DNA from: Acidobacteriota bacterium
GTDB taxonomy: Bacteria > Acidobacteriota > Vicinamibacteria > Fen-336
Assembly: GCA_003223555.1 (NCBI GenBank)
Contig: QHVM01000067.1
Span: 1-32,897, forward strand
Reading direction: 5' to 3'
Length of the DNA stretch: 32,897 nt
Part shown: in pieces, positions 13,999 through 23,479 of the stretch
Position numbering within the stretch: the stretch's first letter is position 1
Layout of the letters: each line of letters begins with the position of its first letter
Notes under the pieces: generated by a model
Database searches by the model: none
Told to the model about the DNA's origin: nothing
What the model saw: only the letters and a program-made list of their open reading frames with translations
Position numbers and translations under genes: made by a program

Positions 13999-14763
13999 AT
14001 GAAGATCTCCTACCAGGCGGTCAGCGACGTCGGCCGCAAGCGGAAAGGGAACGAGGACAGCCTCTTCGTCAACCCCGAGCAGGGCCTGTTCGTGGTCGCC
14101 GACGGCATGGGGGGCCATGCCGCGGGGGAGGTGGCGTCGCGCCTGGCCGTGGACGCGATCAACGAGTTCATCTGCCTCACCGGCGACGACGAGGAGATCA
14201 CCTGGCCCTTCGGCCTCGACGAGACGATCTCCTACGACGGCAACCGCCTCAAGACCGCCATCCGCTATGCCAACCGCAAGGTGCTGGAGGCGACCAAGGA
14301 GAAGAGCGAGTACGAAGGCATGGCGACCACCGTGGCCGCCGTGTTGGTGGACGGCGACTCGGCCAACCTCGGCCACGTCGGCGACAGCCGGATCTACCTC
14401 CTGCGGGAGACCCGGATCACCCAGCTCACCACCGATCACTCGTGGGTGAACGAGCAGATCGTGAGCGGGCTCATCTCCCCCGACCAGGCCCGCAGCCATC
14501 CCCTCCGCAACGTCGTCACCCGCGCCCTGGGGGGCAAGACCGACCTGCAGGTCGACATGAAGGTCCAGAAGATCGAGACGGGGGACCTGCTCCTTCTCTG
14601 CTCGGATGGGCTCACGACCATGATGGGGGACGAGGAGATCGCGGGCCTGGTGTCGGAGGCGAAGGGCGACGTGGAGAAGGCCGCCCGCAGCCTGGTGGTG
14701 GCCGCCAACGCCAAGGGGGGGGAGGACAACATCACGGTCGTGATCCTGAAGTTCGGCGAGTAG
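13999..14763 (+). CDS. PP2C-type Ser/Thr protein phosphatase (Stp1/PrpC-like)
   Basis: A 254-residue PPM/PP2C phosphatase with the metal-binding motifs in order: SDVGRKRKGNEDS (residues 9-21), VADGMGGH (D35), GHVGDSRIYLL, CSDGLT and GEDNITVV. It is a Mn/Mg-dependent cytoplasmic enzyme that removes phosphate from Ser/Thr. The partner is probably the kinase encoded 8 bp downstream, a pairing common in bacteria. ATG 13999 was chosen because the family's N-terminus begins exactly there; the frame is open upstream without conservation. Confidence 0.95.
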   Translation: MKISYQAVSDVGRKRKGNEDSLFVNPEQGLFVVADGMGGHAAGEVASRLAVDAINEFICLTGDDEEITWPFGLDETISYDGNRLKTAIRYANRKVLEATKEKSEYEGMATTVAAVLVDGDSANLGHVGDSRIYLLRETRITQLTTDHSWVNEQIVSGLISPDQARSHPLRNVVTRALGGKTDLQVDMKVQKIETGDLLLLCSDGLTTMMGDEEIAGLVSEAKGDVEKAARSLVVAANAKGGEDNITVVILKFGE

Positions 14764-14770
14764 GGCCAAG

Positions 14771-16588
14771 ATGGGCACGGCGGGCCAGGCGCAGGGCCGC
14801 TACCGCAAGCGGATCGGCAAGTACGCGATCACCGGCCGGATCGGTCGGGGCGGCATGGGGATGGTCTACCGCGGCTACGACGAGGTCCTCGAGCGCGAGG
14901 TCGCGGTCAAGACCCTGACCCTCGAGGGCAGCCTGGATGAGGAGAGCCGGCGCCGCTTCTCGATCGAGGCCAAGGCGGCCGCGCGCCTCCAGCACCCGAA
15001 CATCATCACCGTCTACGAGCTGGGCGAGGACCGGGGCCTGCCATTCATCGCCATGGAGCTGCTGCCGGGCACGGACCTCGAGACCCTGATGCGCTCGGGT
15101 GAGCCTCTCATGCTCCAGGAGAAGCTCGACCTCGTCATCCAGGTCTGCCGGGGCCTCGCCTACGCCCACGACCACAAGGTCGTCCACCGCGACATCAAGC
15201 CGTCGAACGTGCGCGTCCTCGACGACGGCACCATCAAGATCATGGACTTCGGCATCGCCAAGCTGGGCGGGACGGGGGTCACCAAGACCGGGATGATGGT
15301 GGGCACCGTTCACTACATGAGCCCGGAGCAGATCCGCGGTCAGACGCTCGACGGACGGAGCGACCTCTTCTCGGTCGGGGTGATCCTCTACGAGCTGCTG
15401 GCGGGACGGCGGCCCTTCCCGGGCCAGGGCCCGACCGAGGTCCTGTACAAGATCATCCACGACGAGCCGCCGGAGCTGGAGCTGGCCGATCCGGGGGCCG
15501 AGGCGGCGGGGCTGCGCGACACACTGCGCCGCACGCTGGCCAAGGACCGCGAGCAGCGACCCCCGACCGCCGCGCGCCTGGCCGACGAGCTGGCAGGGAT
15601 CCTGGCCGGCCACCTGCGCTCGCTCTCCGCCGACACCTCGCCCGAGACCCGGGAGAGCGTCGCCCTCTCGCGACGCCTCCTGAAGGAAGGGCGGATCGAC
15701 GAGAGCGTCCGGCGGCTGCGTGAAGAGACCGAGAGCAACCCGCATTCGCTCGAGGTCCGCCGCGCGCTCCGGGCGGCCACGCGCGAGATGCGACGGCGCG
15801 AGCAGCCGGCGGCGCCTGTACCGGAAGACGACTTCCCCGAGCTGGACGCCACCTACCGTCCCCAGGCGGCGACCCTTCAGGCGCCAGCCACCCGCGTGGC
15901 GCCGGAGACCGTGATGCGGCCGACGGTGGTTCGGGACGGGCCGCGCGCCCGGCGGCCGGCGAAGATGCTGGCCGGAGCGGCGGCCGTGCTGGTGGTCGCG
16001 GTGGGCGCCGCAGCCGCGCTGCTGGCGCGCCGGGCGGCGCCGCCGGCGGACGGCCCGCCTTCGGCGGCACCGCGGCCGTCGCCGGCCCGGGTCGTTTCGG
16101 TGACGCCGCCGCCCATCGTCGCCCCCGAGCCGGCCAGGGCGACTCCCGGCTCGGCCGCCCCCCCGGTCACCGTTCCCGAGGGAAAGGTCAACGTCGTCTC
16201 CGCCTACCCGGTCGACGTGCTCTGGCGGGGCAAGCTGCTGGCCAGGGGCCAGGCCTCGCCGCAGGTCTCGCTCCCCGCCGGCCGTCAGGTCCTGACGCTG
16301 GTGTCCAGCGCGTTTGCGCTCCGGTCGAACGTCACGGTCGAGGTGCGCCCCGGCCTCCCCGCCGGGATCGAGGCGCCGCAGCTGGGCCGCATCAGCATCC
16401 GCGCCAACCCCGACAACTGCCAGGTGCTCGTCGACGGCGCCTTCCTGGACTACCCGCCGATCCTGGACAAGCCGCTCTCGGTCGGGCGGCACGAGATCGA
16501 GTTCCGGTGGCCGGACGGCGGACGCCGGCAGGAGACGGTGGAGGTGACGCGGGGCGCCCCGGCCTACGTCACGGGGCGCAAGGAGTAG
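14771..16588 (+). CDS. Transmembrane Ser/Thr protein kinase with PEGA-like C-terminus
   Basis: A 605-residue PknB-type kinase. The catalytic domain covers residues 18-285: glycine loop GRGGMG (25-30), lysine 47 in VAVK, HRDIKPSN (catalytic D141), DFG (159-161) and SPEQIRG. It is followed by a juxtamembrane stretch with a helical segment near 300-345 that may be TPR-like. One transmembrane helix lies at about 397-420 (MLAGAAAVLVVAVGAAAALL), followed by a Pro/Ala-rich spacer. Two PEGA-like beta domains (about 468-600; RISIRANPDNCQVLVDG) would lie outside the cytoplasm. The layout suggests kinase output controlled by an envelope signal. Genes for phosphatase, PEGA and FHA proteins flank it. Confidence 0.94.
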   Translation: MGTAGQAQGRYRKRIGKYAITGRIGRGGMGMVYRGYDEVLEREVAVKTLTLEGSLDEESRRRFSIEAKAAARLQHPNIITVYELGEDRGLPFIAMELLPGTDLETLMRSGEPLMLQEKLDLVIQVCRGLAYAHDHKVVHRDIKPSNVRVLDDGTIKIMDFGIAKLGGTGVTKTGMMVGTVHYMSPEQIRGQTLDGRSDLFSVGVILYELLAGRRPFPGQGPTEVLYKIIHDEPPELELADPGAEAAGLRDTLRRTLAKDREQRPPTAARLADELAGILAGHLRSLSADTSPETRESVALSRRLLKEGRIDESVRRLREETESNPHSLEVRRALRAATREMRRREQPAAPVPEDDFPELDATYRPQAATLQAPATRVAPETVMRPTVVRDGPRARRPAKMLAGAAAVLVVAVGAAAALLARRAAPPADGPPSAAPRPSPARVVSVTPPPIVAPEPARATPGSAAPPVTVPEGKVNVVSAYPVDVLWRGKLLARGQASPQVSLPAGRQVLTLVSSAFALRSNVTVEVRPGLPAGIEAPQLGRISIRANPDNCQVLVDGAFLDYPPILDKPLSVGRHEIEFRWPDGGRRQETVEVTRGAPAYVTGRKE

Positions 16589-16589
16589 C

Positions 16590-18042
16590 ATGGGCCGCCT
16601 GCTCGGCCTGGCCGCGGCGCTGGCGCTGGCGGGCGTCCCCGCGCTCGCGCAGCCGACCTCGCCCGACGAGCAGGCCCGCGGCCTGCTCGAGGACGGCCGG
16701 ACCTACCGCCGCGAGGGCAAGCTGAAGCAGGCCCTCGACAACTTCAACACCATCGTCACCGGCTTCCCCAACACGGAGTACGTCGACGATGCGCTGCTCG
16801 AGATCGGGCGCTACGAGATGGAGGTGGAAGGCAACGCGGACAAGGCCCGCGAGGCGTTCGAGCAGGTGACCAAGCGCTATCCGCAGAGCGACGGGGCGCC
16901 CGGAGCCTACTACTACCTCGGGCGGCTGACCCTCGACCGCGCCACCACGGCCGCCGAGCTCGACGACGCGCTGGCCCAGTTCGCGCGGGTGCAGCGGCTC
17001 TACCCCCGCAGCGAGTGGGTGGCCAAGGCGCTCTACGGGACCGCGCTCGCCCACCGCAAGGCCGGCCGCCTGCCGGAGACGGTGGAGGCGGCCCGCCGGG
17101 TGGCGCTCGAGTACCCGAGCAGCGACGCCGCTCCCGCCGCCCAGTTCCAGATCGGCCACGCGCTGGCCTTGATGGGCGAGCCGCGCCCGGCGATGGAGGA
17201 GTTCCAGCGGATCCGCAGCCGCTTCCCGGGGAGCGAATGGGCGCCGAAGGCGCTCGACCGCATCACGGCGCTCTACCGTCTCCACGGCCGCGGCAAGCCG
17301 GTCTTCACTCTCGATCCCGCCTACAGCGCGGGAGGCGGAGACGTGCTGAAGGACGTGCGGGCGATCCTCATGACGCCGGGACGCACGCTGTGGATCGCCT
17401 CCGACAAGGTGAAGGCCGTCGTGCCGGTGGGTCCGGACGGCAAGGTCGGCGGGAGCCTGAGCGGCGCCGATCTCCAGAGCCTGTCCCTGACCCCGGGCGG
17501 CGACCTCGTGGTGGCGGCACCTCCGCTCCTACAGCATCCCCACCGACAAGCCGGGCGTCACCGAGCCGCTGGAGAAGATCCAGGCCGCGGTCGTGACCCC
17601 GGGCGGCGTCACGCTCGTGGCCGACGACAAGCGCAAGCGGGTGTGCCGCTTCGACGCCAAGGGTCAGTTCCAGGGCCCGTTCCCCGATCCCCGGGAGCGG
17701 CAGGTCTCGCGCATGACCGTGGACGGCGAGGGCGGTATCGTGGTCCTGGACCGCGACCAGAAGACCGTCCAGGTCTACGACGAGGCCGGCAAGCTGCTGC
17801 GCGCGGTGGCGGCGCGCGGAGCGGGCTGGGAGCTGAAGCGGCCGGTCGACGTCGCCGTCGATCCCTTCCGCAACACGTACGTGGCCGACGAGGAGGGCTC
17901 GGTGTACGTCTTCTCGCCCGCCGGCCAGCTCCTGACCGGCATCACCGGCGAGCTGCGCAAGCCGAAGGCCATCACGCTCGATCCGACGGGGGCCGTCCTG
18001 GTTTACGACGAGAAACAGGAGAGGGTGCTCAAGTACAAATGA
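16590..18042 (+). CDS. Exported TPR / beta-propeller (NHL-like) protein, +1 frameshift near 17520
   Basis: Starts at ATG 16590, 1 bp after the kinase stop, with a signal peptide MGRLLGLAAALALAGVPALA. TPR units of the YbgF/BamD kind cover residues 25-235 (QALDNFNTIVTGFPNTEYVD). From about residue 250 a beta-propeller begins (VFTLDPAYSAGGG). The frame is lost near 17520: LVVAA is followed by nonsense, while YSIPTDKPGVTEPLEKIQ resumes in the next frame from 17530 and continues through VDVAVDPFRNTYVADEEGS to TGA at 18040-18042. Removing one C around 17520 restores a 483-residue protein. It overlaps the next gene by ATGA. Propellers of this kind bind proteins or ligands; specific role unknown. Confidence 0.8.
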
Positions 18043-20222
18043 TCCGCAGAGTCGTCGGCTTCCTGGCGCTGTTCGTGGTCGTGGCGGCGGCCGGGGGCGC
18101 GCAGGAGCCGCCCGCGCCGCCGCCGGCCGTGCCCGATGCGGTACAGCGCGAGCTGCAGGCCGTCCAGGACCTGCTCGCGCGCGCCACCGCGGAGTTCGAG
18201 GGGCCGCAGCAGAGCCGCTCCATCGTCATCCTCGACGAGATGATCACGCGCCTGGAGACCCTGCGGCGGGAGGGCACGCTGACGCCGCGGGGACGGGAGG
18301 TGCTCGCCCAGGCGTACGAGCTGCGCGGCCGCGCCTACTACAACATCGGTCTCCAGGAGAAGGCGGCCGACTCGTTCCGCTCGCTCATCCAGCTCCAGCC
18401 GCAGTACGCCCTCAGCAAGGAGAAGGTCTCGCCGAAGATCGTCGACTACTTCAACTCGGTGAAGAAGGCCCTCGTCGGCTATCTGGCGGTGTCGTCCAAG
18501 CCGGCCGGAGCGAAGGTCACCCTCAACGGCGAGTTCCTGAGCCTCACCGATTTCTTCCCGCTGGAGGTCCTGGCCGGCGATTACCGGGTGGAGATCGCGC
18601 GCGACGGGTATCGCACCGAGACCCGTACCGTCAGCATCGCCCCCCGGGCGACCGAGACGCTCGAGGTCCCGCTCACCCGGACCCTGGCCAGCGCGTTCTT
18701 CGTGACCGAGCCGGCCGGGGTCGAGATCTGGATCGACGGGGCGCGGGCGGCGACGACCGCCGGCGCCCTCGCCCCCGACCTGGTGCTGGCGGCGCGCGAC
18801 AAGGGCCTCGACCCGGCCCGCGCGTCGGCCCGGACGGAGGTCGGCGGGCTGTCGCTCGGCTCCCACGTGGTGGAGCTGCGCAAGAAGTGCCACGAGGTCG
18901 TGCGCAAGACCGTCGACCTGTCCGAGGCGAAGGACTACGAGATCGAGCCGGTGAAGATGGAGGAGTCGCTCGCCTCGCTGTCGCTGAAGTCCGAACCGCC
19001 GGGGGCCAGGATCTACCTCGACGGCGAGGCGATGGGGGTGACGCCGAAGGAGCTGGAGGGAGTGTGCTCCGGCAAGCACCGGGTGGAGGTCAAGCACGCC
19101 TCGGGCAAGTTCCTCCAGGACGTGGTCCTCGAGAGGAACGAGTCGCTCACCCTCGACTGCCCGATCCGCCCCAGCCTGGCGTTCCTGGGGGTGGTGGCGG
19201 AGAGCGCGGGGGGCGAGCGGGTCGTCGCCGACGTCCAGGAGGCGCTCGTCAAGAACCTCTCGAAGCTCACCACCCTGAACTTCCTTCCCGGCCCGAAGGA
19301 GACCGTCGACCGGATCATCGACGCTGACCGGCTCACCCGCAAGGGCCTGCTGCCCGGGGCGGGGACCGACCCCGACCTCATCCGCAAGGTCACGGAGAAG
19401 CTGGCCGCCGCCCTCGAGGTGCAGGGCTTCCTGCTCGCGGTCCTGCCGGAAGAGAGGCTGCAGCGGACGGCGGCCCTCCAGCTCCTGGCCGCCGGCAACA
19501 CCGTCGCCGACCGCTTCGACGTGGCCTTCAACGAGGCGGCGTCGTACCTGCGATTCCTCGCCGCCGTGGACCAGAAGGCCGCCGTCTACCATTCCTGGAC
19601 CGGGATCATCACCGTGGACACGCTGCTCCACGAAGGAGTGCCCATCCTGCGCCTGGCCGCGGGCGGCCCCGGCTCCCAGGCCGGGCTCCTGCCGGGCGAG
19701 GTGATCGATGCCGCCGAGGGCCGTCCCATCAAGCAGACCGCCGACCTGCTGGCGCTGGTCGAATCGAAGAAGCCGAAGGACAGGCTCGCTCTCCACGTGA
19801 AGGGCGCCTCGGCGCGGGCGGTGGAGGTCGTCCTGGGCCAGACGCCACAGGAGATCCCGCTCAACGACCCGGCACTGCTCTACAACAAGGTGATGATGGA
19901 CCTCCGGCAGCAGGTCGAGGGCTATCCCGGCACCGAGGCGGCCGCCTTCGCCCGGCTCAACCTGGCCGTGTGCGCCATGCATTTCGGCGACTTCGCGGCC
20001 GCCCACGAGCACCTCTTGAAGGCGCGCACCGAGCTGCCCCAGCGGCCGGGGATCTCGCAAGGGACGGCCCTGTACTATCTGGGTCTCGCCCTGGAGCGGC
20101 TGGGGTACAAGAAGGAGGCGGTCGAAGCCTACCGGGCGGCGGCGGCCGCGAAAGAGGCCACGCTCTTCGACAACGACGGGCCCGCGGTGGCGCCGCTCGC
20201 GGCGCGCCGGGCCGGACCGTAG
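18039..20222 (+). CDS. Exported TPR-PEGA-PDZ protein
   Basis: A 727-residue protein with signal peptide at residues 1-21. Order: TPR about 35-125; PEGA repeats near 148-212 (YLAVSSKPAGAKVTLNGEFL), 217-305 (FFVTEPAGVEIWIDG) and 312-375 (LSLKSEPPGARIYLDGEAMG); a domain at about 376-510 whose pattern (VVADVQEALVKNLSKLTTL) resembles CsgG/FlgO/TolB-N type domains; a PDZ domain at 520-597 (AAGGPGSQAGLLPGEVIDAA); and a second TPR at 635-710. It lacks protease residues. It is probably a periplasmic organising protein. It is coupled by overlap to the preceding TPR/propeller gene and shares PEGA domains with the kinase. The middle-domain call is the least certain. Confidence 0.82.
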   Translation: MIRRVVGFLALFVVVAAAGGAQEPPAPPPAVPDAVQRELQAVQDLLARATAEFEGPQQSRSIVILDEMITRLETLRREGTLTPRGREVLAQAYELRGRAYYNIGLQEKAADSFRSLIQLQPQYALSKEKVSPKIVDYFNSVKKALVGYLAVSSKPAGAKVTLNGEFLSLTDFFPLEVLAGDYRVEIARDGYRTETRTVSIAPRATETLEVPLTRTLASAFFVTEPAGVEIWIDGARAATTAGALAPDLVLAARDKGLDPARASARTEVGGLSLGSHVVELRKKCHEVVRKTVDLSEAKDYEIEPVKMEESLASLSLKSEPPGARIYLDGEAMGVTPKELEGVCSGKHRVEVKHASGKFLQDVVLERNESLTLDCPIRPSLAFLGVVAESAGGERVVADVQEALVKNLSKLTTLNFLPGPKETVDRIIDADRLTRKGLLPGAGTDPDLIRKVTEKLAAALEVQGFLLAVLPEERLQRTAALQLLAAGNTVADRFDVAFNEAASYLRFLAAVDQKAAVYHSWTGIITVDTLLHEGVPILRLAAGGPGSQAGLLPGEVIDAAEGRPIKQTADLLALVESKKPKDRLALHVKGASARAVEVVLGQTPQEIPLNDPALLYNKVMMDLRQQVEGYPGTEAAAFARLNLAVCAMHFGDFAAAHEHLLKARTELPQRPGISQGTALYYLGLALERLGYKKEAVEAYRAAAAAKEATLFDNDGPAVAPLAARRAGP

Positions 20223-20227
20223 GGCCG

Positions 20228-20560
20228 GTGCCACCGTCGCGGCCGGCGCGGCTGGTGTGGGAGAAGGCCGACGGCGGCCGCGTGGAGTTTTCGCTGGAAT
20301 CGTCGCCGATGCTGGTAGGCCGCGACGAGACCGCCGAGATCCGCGTCGACGAGCCGCTCGTCTCGCTGGCCCACGCCCGCATCGAGCGGCGCGGGGAGGC
20401 CTACGTCGTCTGCGACCTCGGCTCCACCAACCTCACGCGGGTCAACGGCGAGGTCGTGGCCGAGCGCGAGCTGCGTCACGGGGACGAGGTCCGGTTCGCC
20501 CGCGCCCGGTGCCTGTTCCTGGCCCAGGCAGGCCCGGACCCGATCGCGGGAGGCGTCTGA
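20228..20560 (+). CDS. FHA-domain protein
   Basis: A 110-residue protein that is little more than one forkhead-associated domain. It has LVGRDETAEIRVDEPLVSLA (near residues 30-50), HARIERRGEAYVV and DLGSTNLTRVNGE. FHA domains bind phosphothreonine, and the Gly-Arg, Ser, His and Asn of the binding site are in place. Its position at the end of a kinase-phosphatase block makes it the likely reader of that kinase. The start is taken as GTG 20228, 5 bp after the previous stop; the reading frame is open further upstream without similarity. Confidence 0.87.
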   Translation: MPPSRPARLVWEKADGGRVEFSLESSPMLVGRDETAEIRVDEPLVSLAHARIERRGEAYVVCDLGSTNLTRVNGEVVAERELRHGDEVRFARARCLFLAQAGPDPIAGGV

Positions 20561-20723
20561 CGTGACGGAAGCGGCGAGATGTTCGAGGCCCTGAGCCTGT
20601 GGGCGGGTGGCTGCTGCTGCTCCTGCTCGTCCTCGTCCTCGCCGCATCGACGGGCCGGCCCCGCTCCGGGTGTCTCGCGCCGTGTTTCGCACCCGCAGCG
20701 AGCGACTGTGGCTTGAGCCGCTG

Positions 20724-22250
20724 TCACCGGCCGGGTCCCCGCGCGTCGTAGAGGACGTAGCCCCCCCCTTCGTAGACCTTCGGGTACGGCAGCGGCTCGA
20801 GGCCCTGCGTGCGTAGCGTATCGACCAGCACGTAGCCGACGTGCCACCGGGCCAGGATCGCGGCGCGCTCCTGGGAAGGAGTGCTCCACGACAAGAAGCG
20901 GCGGACGTCGAGCGTGCGCTGCCAGCCGCCGGCCATGACCAGGAAGACGTCCGGGCCGTCGGGGGCGACGACCTTGCGGCCGGTGAGGCCGGCGACCGCG
21001 CTCGACGTGGGCGGGTCGGAGAGGATCACCGCCTCCGCGGGCGTGAGCCGGGTGACGAAGTCTAGGTGGGGGACCTCGCGGTCGAGTGTCCAGGCGATGC
21101 GCTCGGCGGCCGAGGCGGCGCCCGCGGCGAGGAGGGCGACCGCGAGCGCTTTGCCCGGGAGGCCCAGACGCCAGGCGGCCTGGAGGAGACCGGTGGCGGC
21201 GATCTGCAGCGGCAGCAGGGCGAAGACCAGGAAACGCTGGTGGAAGGGGAGCGGAGAGGCGGCGAGCATCAGGTCGAGGCCGGCCCACAAGAGAAGGCAG
21301 GGCTGGCGGCGCACAGCCAGCACGGCGCACCAGGCCAGGCCGGCCACGGCCGGCCCCAGCGAGCGTAGGCTCGCGACGAGGGACGACAGCGGCAACAGCG
21401 ACATCACCACATGGACCGGGCCTGGTCCCGAGGCCGCCCGCGGCGGCTCCCAGAGCTGCGGCATGGTGAAGGCCTTCAGCAGCTTGAGCAGAGGGTAGTA
21501 CGGCCAGAGCGCGGCCAGGCCGAGGGCGAGGACCGGCAGCGTGGCGAGCAGGGCGACCCGAGCCGGCGGCGGACGCGACGTCATGAGGTCGGCGACGATC
21601 AGCGCGCCGAGGGCGGAGGCCATCGCCAGCCCGCTCAGCGGATGGCTGGCGACCAGCAGGCCGGCGACGACCACGGCGGCCGCGGCACGCCGGGGCCGAA
21701 GGTCCGGCGCCGCCCCCGGCCGCGCCGGAAGCAGCAGCCCGAGGAGCACGAGGAGCAGCACCAGGCCGGCGTGCTGGGGGAAGAAGAAGTTCTGCGCGTC
21801 GGCGATGGACGTCGTGCCGGGCCAGCCGGGACTGGGCAGCCGGCCGCCGCGGACCGGCCACGGCCCGGACAGCAGCAGGGCGGAGAGCGCGGACCAGCGC
21901 GCCGCGTCGGGGCCGATGAGGCGGGCGGCCACGAGGCGGAAGGCCACGACGAAGACGACCAGTCCGGCGAGGCCGGCGGCATGGAGGGCGGCGCGGGCGG
22001 ACGCCCCGGTCAGCCGGGCCAGCCTCGCGACCGCGACCAGGTAGGGCCCGTAGTGCCCCTGCGGCACGTAGCCTTCGACGAGGTTGTGCCGCGGCGGGAA
22101 CTCCCCGCGCCCCAGCTCGCGCACTGCGGCCAGGTGATGGAACGTGTCCAGGCCCAGGCGCACCGGGCTGTCCTGAGAATAGAGCCAGGCCAGGACGAGG
22201 AGGCCGGCGGCGGAGGAGAAGGTGAAGAGCGCGTCCGGCCGCGCCCTCAC
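20724..22250 (-). CDS. Polytopic membrane protein, possibly GT-C-type glycosyltransferase
   Basis: A 508-residue protein with roughly ten to twelve hydrophobic helices and a soluble C-terminal tail of about 100 residues (LTPAEAVILSDPPTSSAVAG; VGYVLVDTLRTQG). The first extracytoplasmic loop begins GLDTFHHLAAVRELGRGEFP. An acidic residue and histidines in that position are typical of GT-C glycosyltransferases that use lipid-linked sugars. Otherwise I recognise no family, so the function is tentative. The start is GTG 22250, overlapping the stop of the EAL gene upstream (GTGA, 22247-22250). It is the last gene of the signalling operon and converges on the FHA gene across 163 bp. Confidence 0.78.
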   Translation of the reverse strand: MRARPDALFTFSSAAGLLVLAWLYSQDSPVRLGLDTFHHLAAVRELGRGEFPPRHNLVEGYVPQGHYGPYLVAVARLARLTGASARAALHAAGLAGLVVFVVAFRLVAARLIGPDAARWSALSALLLSGPWPVRGGRLPSPGWPGTTSIADAQNFFFPQHAGLVLLLVLLGLLLPARPGAAPDLRPRRAAAAVVVAGLLVASHPLSGLAMASALGALIVADLMTSRPPPARVALLATLPVLALGLAALWPYYPLLKLLKAFTMPQLWEPPRAASGPGPVHVVMSLLPLSSLVASLRSLGPAVAGLAWCAVLAVRRQPCLLLWAGLDLMLAASPLPFHQRFLVFALLPLQIAATGLLQAAWRLGLPGKALAVALLAAGAASAAERIAWTLDREVPHLDFVTRLTPAEAVILSDPPTSSAVAGLTGRKVVAPDGPDVFLVMAGGWQRTLDVRRFLSWSTPSQERAAILARWHVGYVLVDTLRTQGLEPLPYPKVYEGGGYVLYDARGPGR

Positions 22251-23479
22251 TCCGGCCCGGCGTCGGGACGGCCGAGCAGGAAGCCCTGGCCCCAGTCGAC
22301 GCCCGCGTCGAGCAGGGCCCCGGCCTCTTCGTTGGAGTGGATCCCCTCTCCGATGACGGCCGCGCCGATGCCGTGGCCCATGGCCACGATCGCCTCCACC
22401 ATGGCCCGGTTCACCAGGCTGGCGTGGACGTCGCGCACGAGCGACATGTCGATCTTCAGGAACGTCGGCTTCAGGCGGGCGATCGACTCCAGGCCGGAGT
22501 AGCCCGATCCCACGTCGTCGACGGCAAAGGACATGCCGAGGTCGGTGAAGTAGGCCATGGCCTCCCGGAAGAGGTTGTAGTTCTCGATGACGAGCTTCTC
22601 GGTGATCTCGATGACGATGCGGTCGGGGGAGACCTGGGCCTTGTCGAGGAAGTCGATGAGCGACTTGCCCCGGAACTGCGGGTCGCGGATGGTGGCGGGC
22701 AGCGTGTTGACGAAGATCTTGGCCCCGGTCGGGATGCGGCCCGAGGAAAGGAGCGCCCGCCGGCGGCAGAGCCGGTCCAGCTCAACCAGCAGCTGGTGCT
22801 CGGTCGCGGAGCCGAACAGGTCGTCGGCCCGCTCCAGGCCCGAGCCACGCGGCCCGCGCGACAGGGCCTCGAAGCCCAGGACGGTGCGGTCGGGGCCGAG
22901 GCGCATGATCGGCTGGAAGGCGGTGATCACCCGCTCCCGCAGGATGATGTCGAGCAGCTGCTCGCGCGCCACCAGACGCTCGGCCTCCCGCAGGTGGCGG
23001 GCGATCTCCAGCGCCTCCCGGAACGCGGTGAGGGCGATGCGGCTCGGGTGCAGCAGCGGGTTGTAGACCGCCATGCCATAGCCCACCTCGATCCGGGGCG
23101 GCGTCTTGCAGTAGGGGAAGGTGGCCCGGCCCAGGTTGGGCACCAGCGAGGCAGCCATCCGCGTCTGGACGACCTTGAGGTCGGCGATGGTCGTCGGGTT
23201 CGAGCGCCGCCGCTTGCGCTCCAGGAAGAAGATGAAGCGCAGCCCGCCCGGGCGGTCGAGGGTCAGCACGTCCTCGTTGCGGAACTCCTTCCCCCGCTGC
23301 TCGCGGAGGATCTTGAAGAGGCGCTGGCGGACCTCCTCGAAGGCGTCGCTGCCGTACTGCTCCTCGATGACCTCCAGCGGCGAGGCGTCGATCACGACCA
23401 GGCCCTGGCTGCCGCGCTCGGTCAGCTCCCGGGCCAGCTCGGGCAGGTGCTCGTGGTAGGGCGGGAACGAGTCGGTCAC
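22247..23479 (-). CDS. EAL-domain c-di-GMP phosphodiesterase with degenerate GGDEF, second copy
   Basis: A 410-residue protein from GTG 23479. The N-terminal 160 or so residues have a GGDEF-like fold in which the signature reads PGGLRF, so cyclase activity is unlikely. The EAL domain (about 170-405) keeps the residues for c-di-GMP hydrolysis: EALSR, FVNTLP, EITEKLVIE, VDDVGSGYSG, LKIDMSLVRD, IGEGI and GQGFLLGRP. No membrane helix or signal peptide. It is paralogous to the preceding gene, overlaps that gene's stop by GTGA, and lies four genes after the histidine kinase start. Confidence 0.92.
   Translation of the reverse strand: MTDSFPPYHEHLPELARELTERGSQGLVVIDASPLEVIEEQYGSDAFEEVRQRLFKILREQRGKEFRNEDVLTLDRPGGLRFIFFLERKRRRSNPTTIADLKVVQTRMAASLVPNLGRATFPYCKTPPRIEVGYGMAVYNPLLHPSRIALTAFREALEIARHLREAERLVAREQLLDIILRERVITAFQPIMRLGPDRTVLGFEALSRGPRGSGLERADDLFGSATEHQLLVELDRLCRRRALLSSGRIPTGAKIFVNTLPATIRDPQFRGKSLIDFLDKAQVSPDRIVIEITEKLVIENYNLFREAMAYFTDLGMSFAVDDVGSGYSGLESIARLKPTFLKIDMSLVRDVHASLVNRAMVEAIVAMGHGIGAAVIGEGIHSNEEAGALLDAGVDWGQGFLLGRPDAGPE

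Noticed and set aside
17500-17535. Programmed +1 frameshift in the TPR/propeller gene
   Set aside because: No slippery codon followed by a stop, no stimulatory structure evident; a single extra C explains the break more simply.
18003-20234. 743-codon minus-strand open frame opposite the PEGA-PDZ gene
   Set aside because: Shadow of the conserved plus-strand gene, no signal peptide or domain pattern.
13999-20560. Type VI secretion accessory cluster (kinase, phosphatase, FHA)
   Set aside because: No Tss structural gene, Hcp, VgrG or ClpV is present in the window, so only the phospho-signalling parts can be claimed.
20561-20723. Possible small membrane peptide in the gap after the FHA gene (Leu/Val-rich frame near 20605)
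   Set aside because: The hydrophobic stretch has no start codon in its own frame; ATG 20579 leads to a Cys/Ser-rich frame instead. No clear terminator or RNA is seen in the 163-bp gap.
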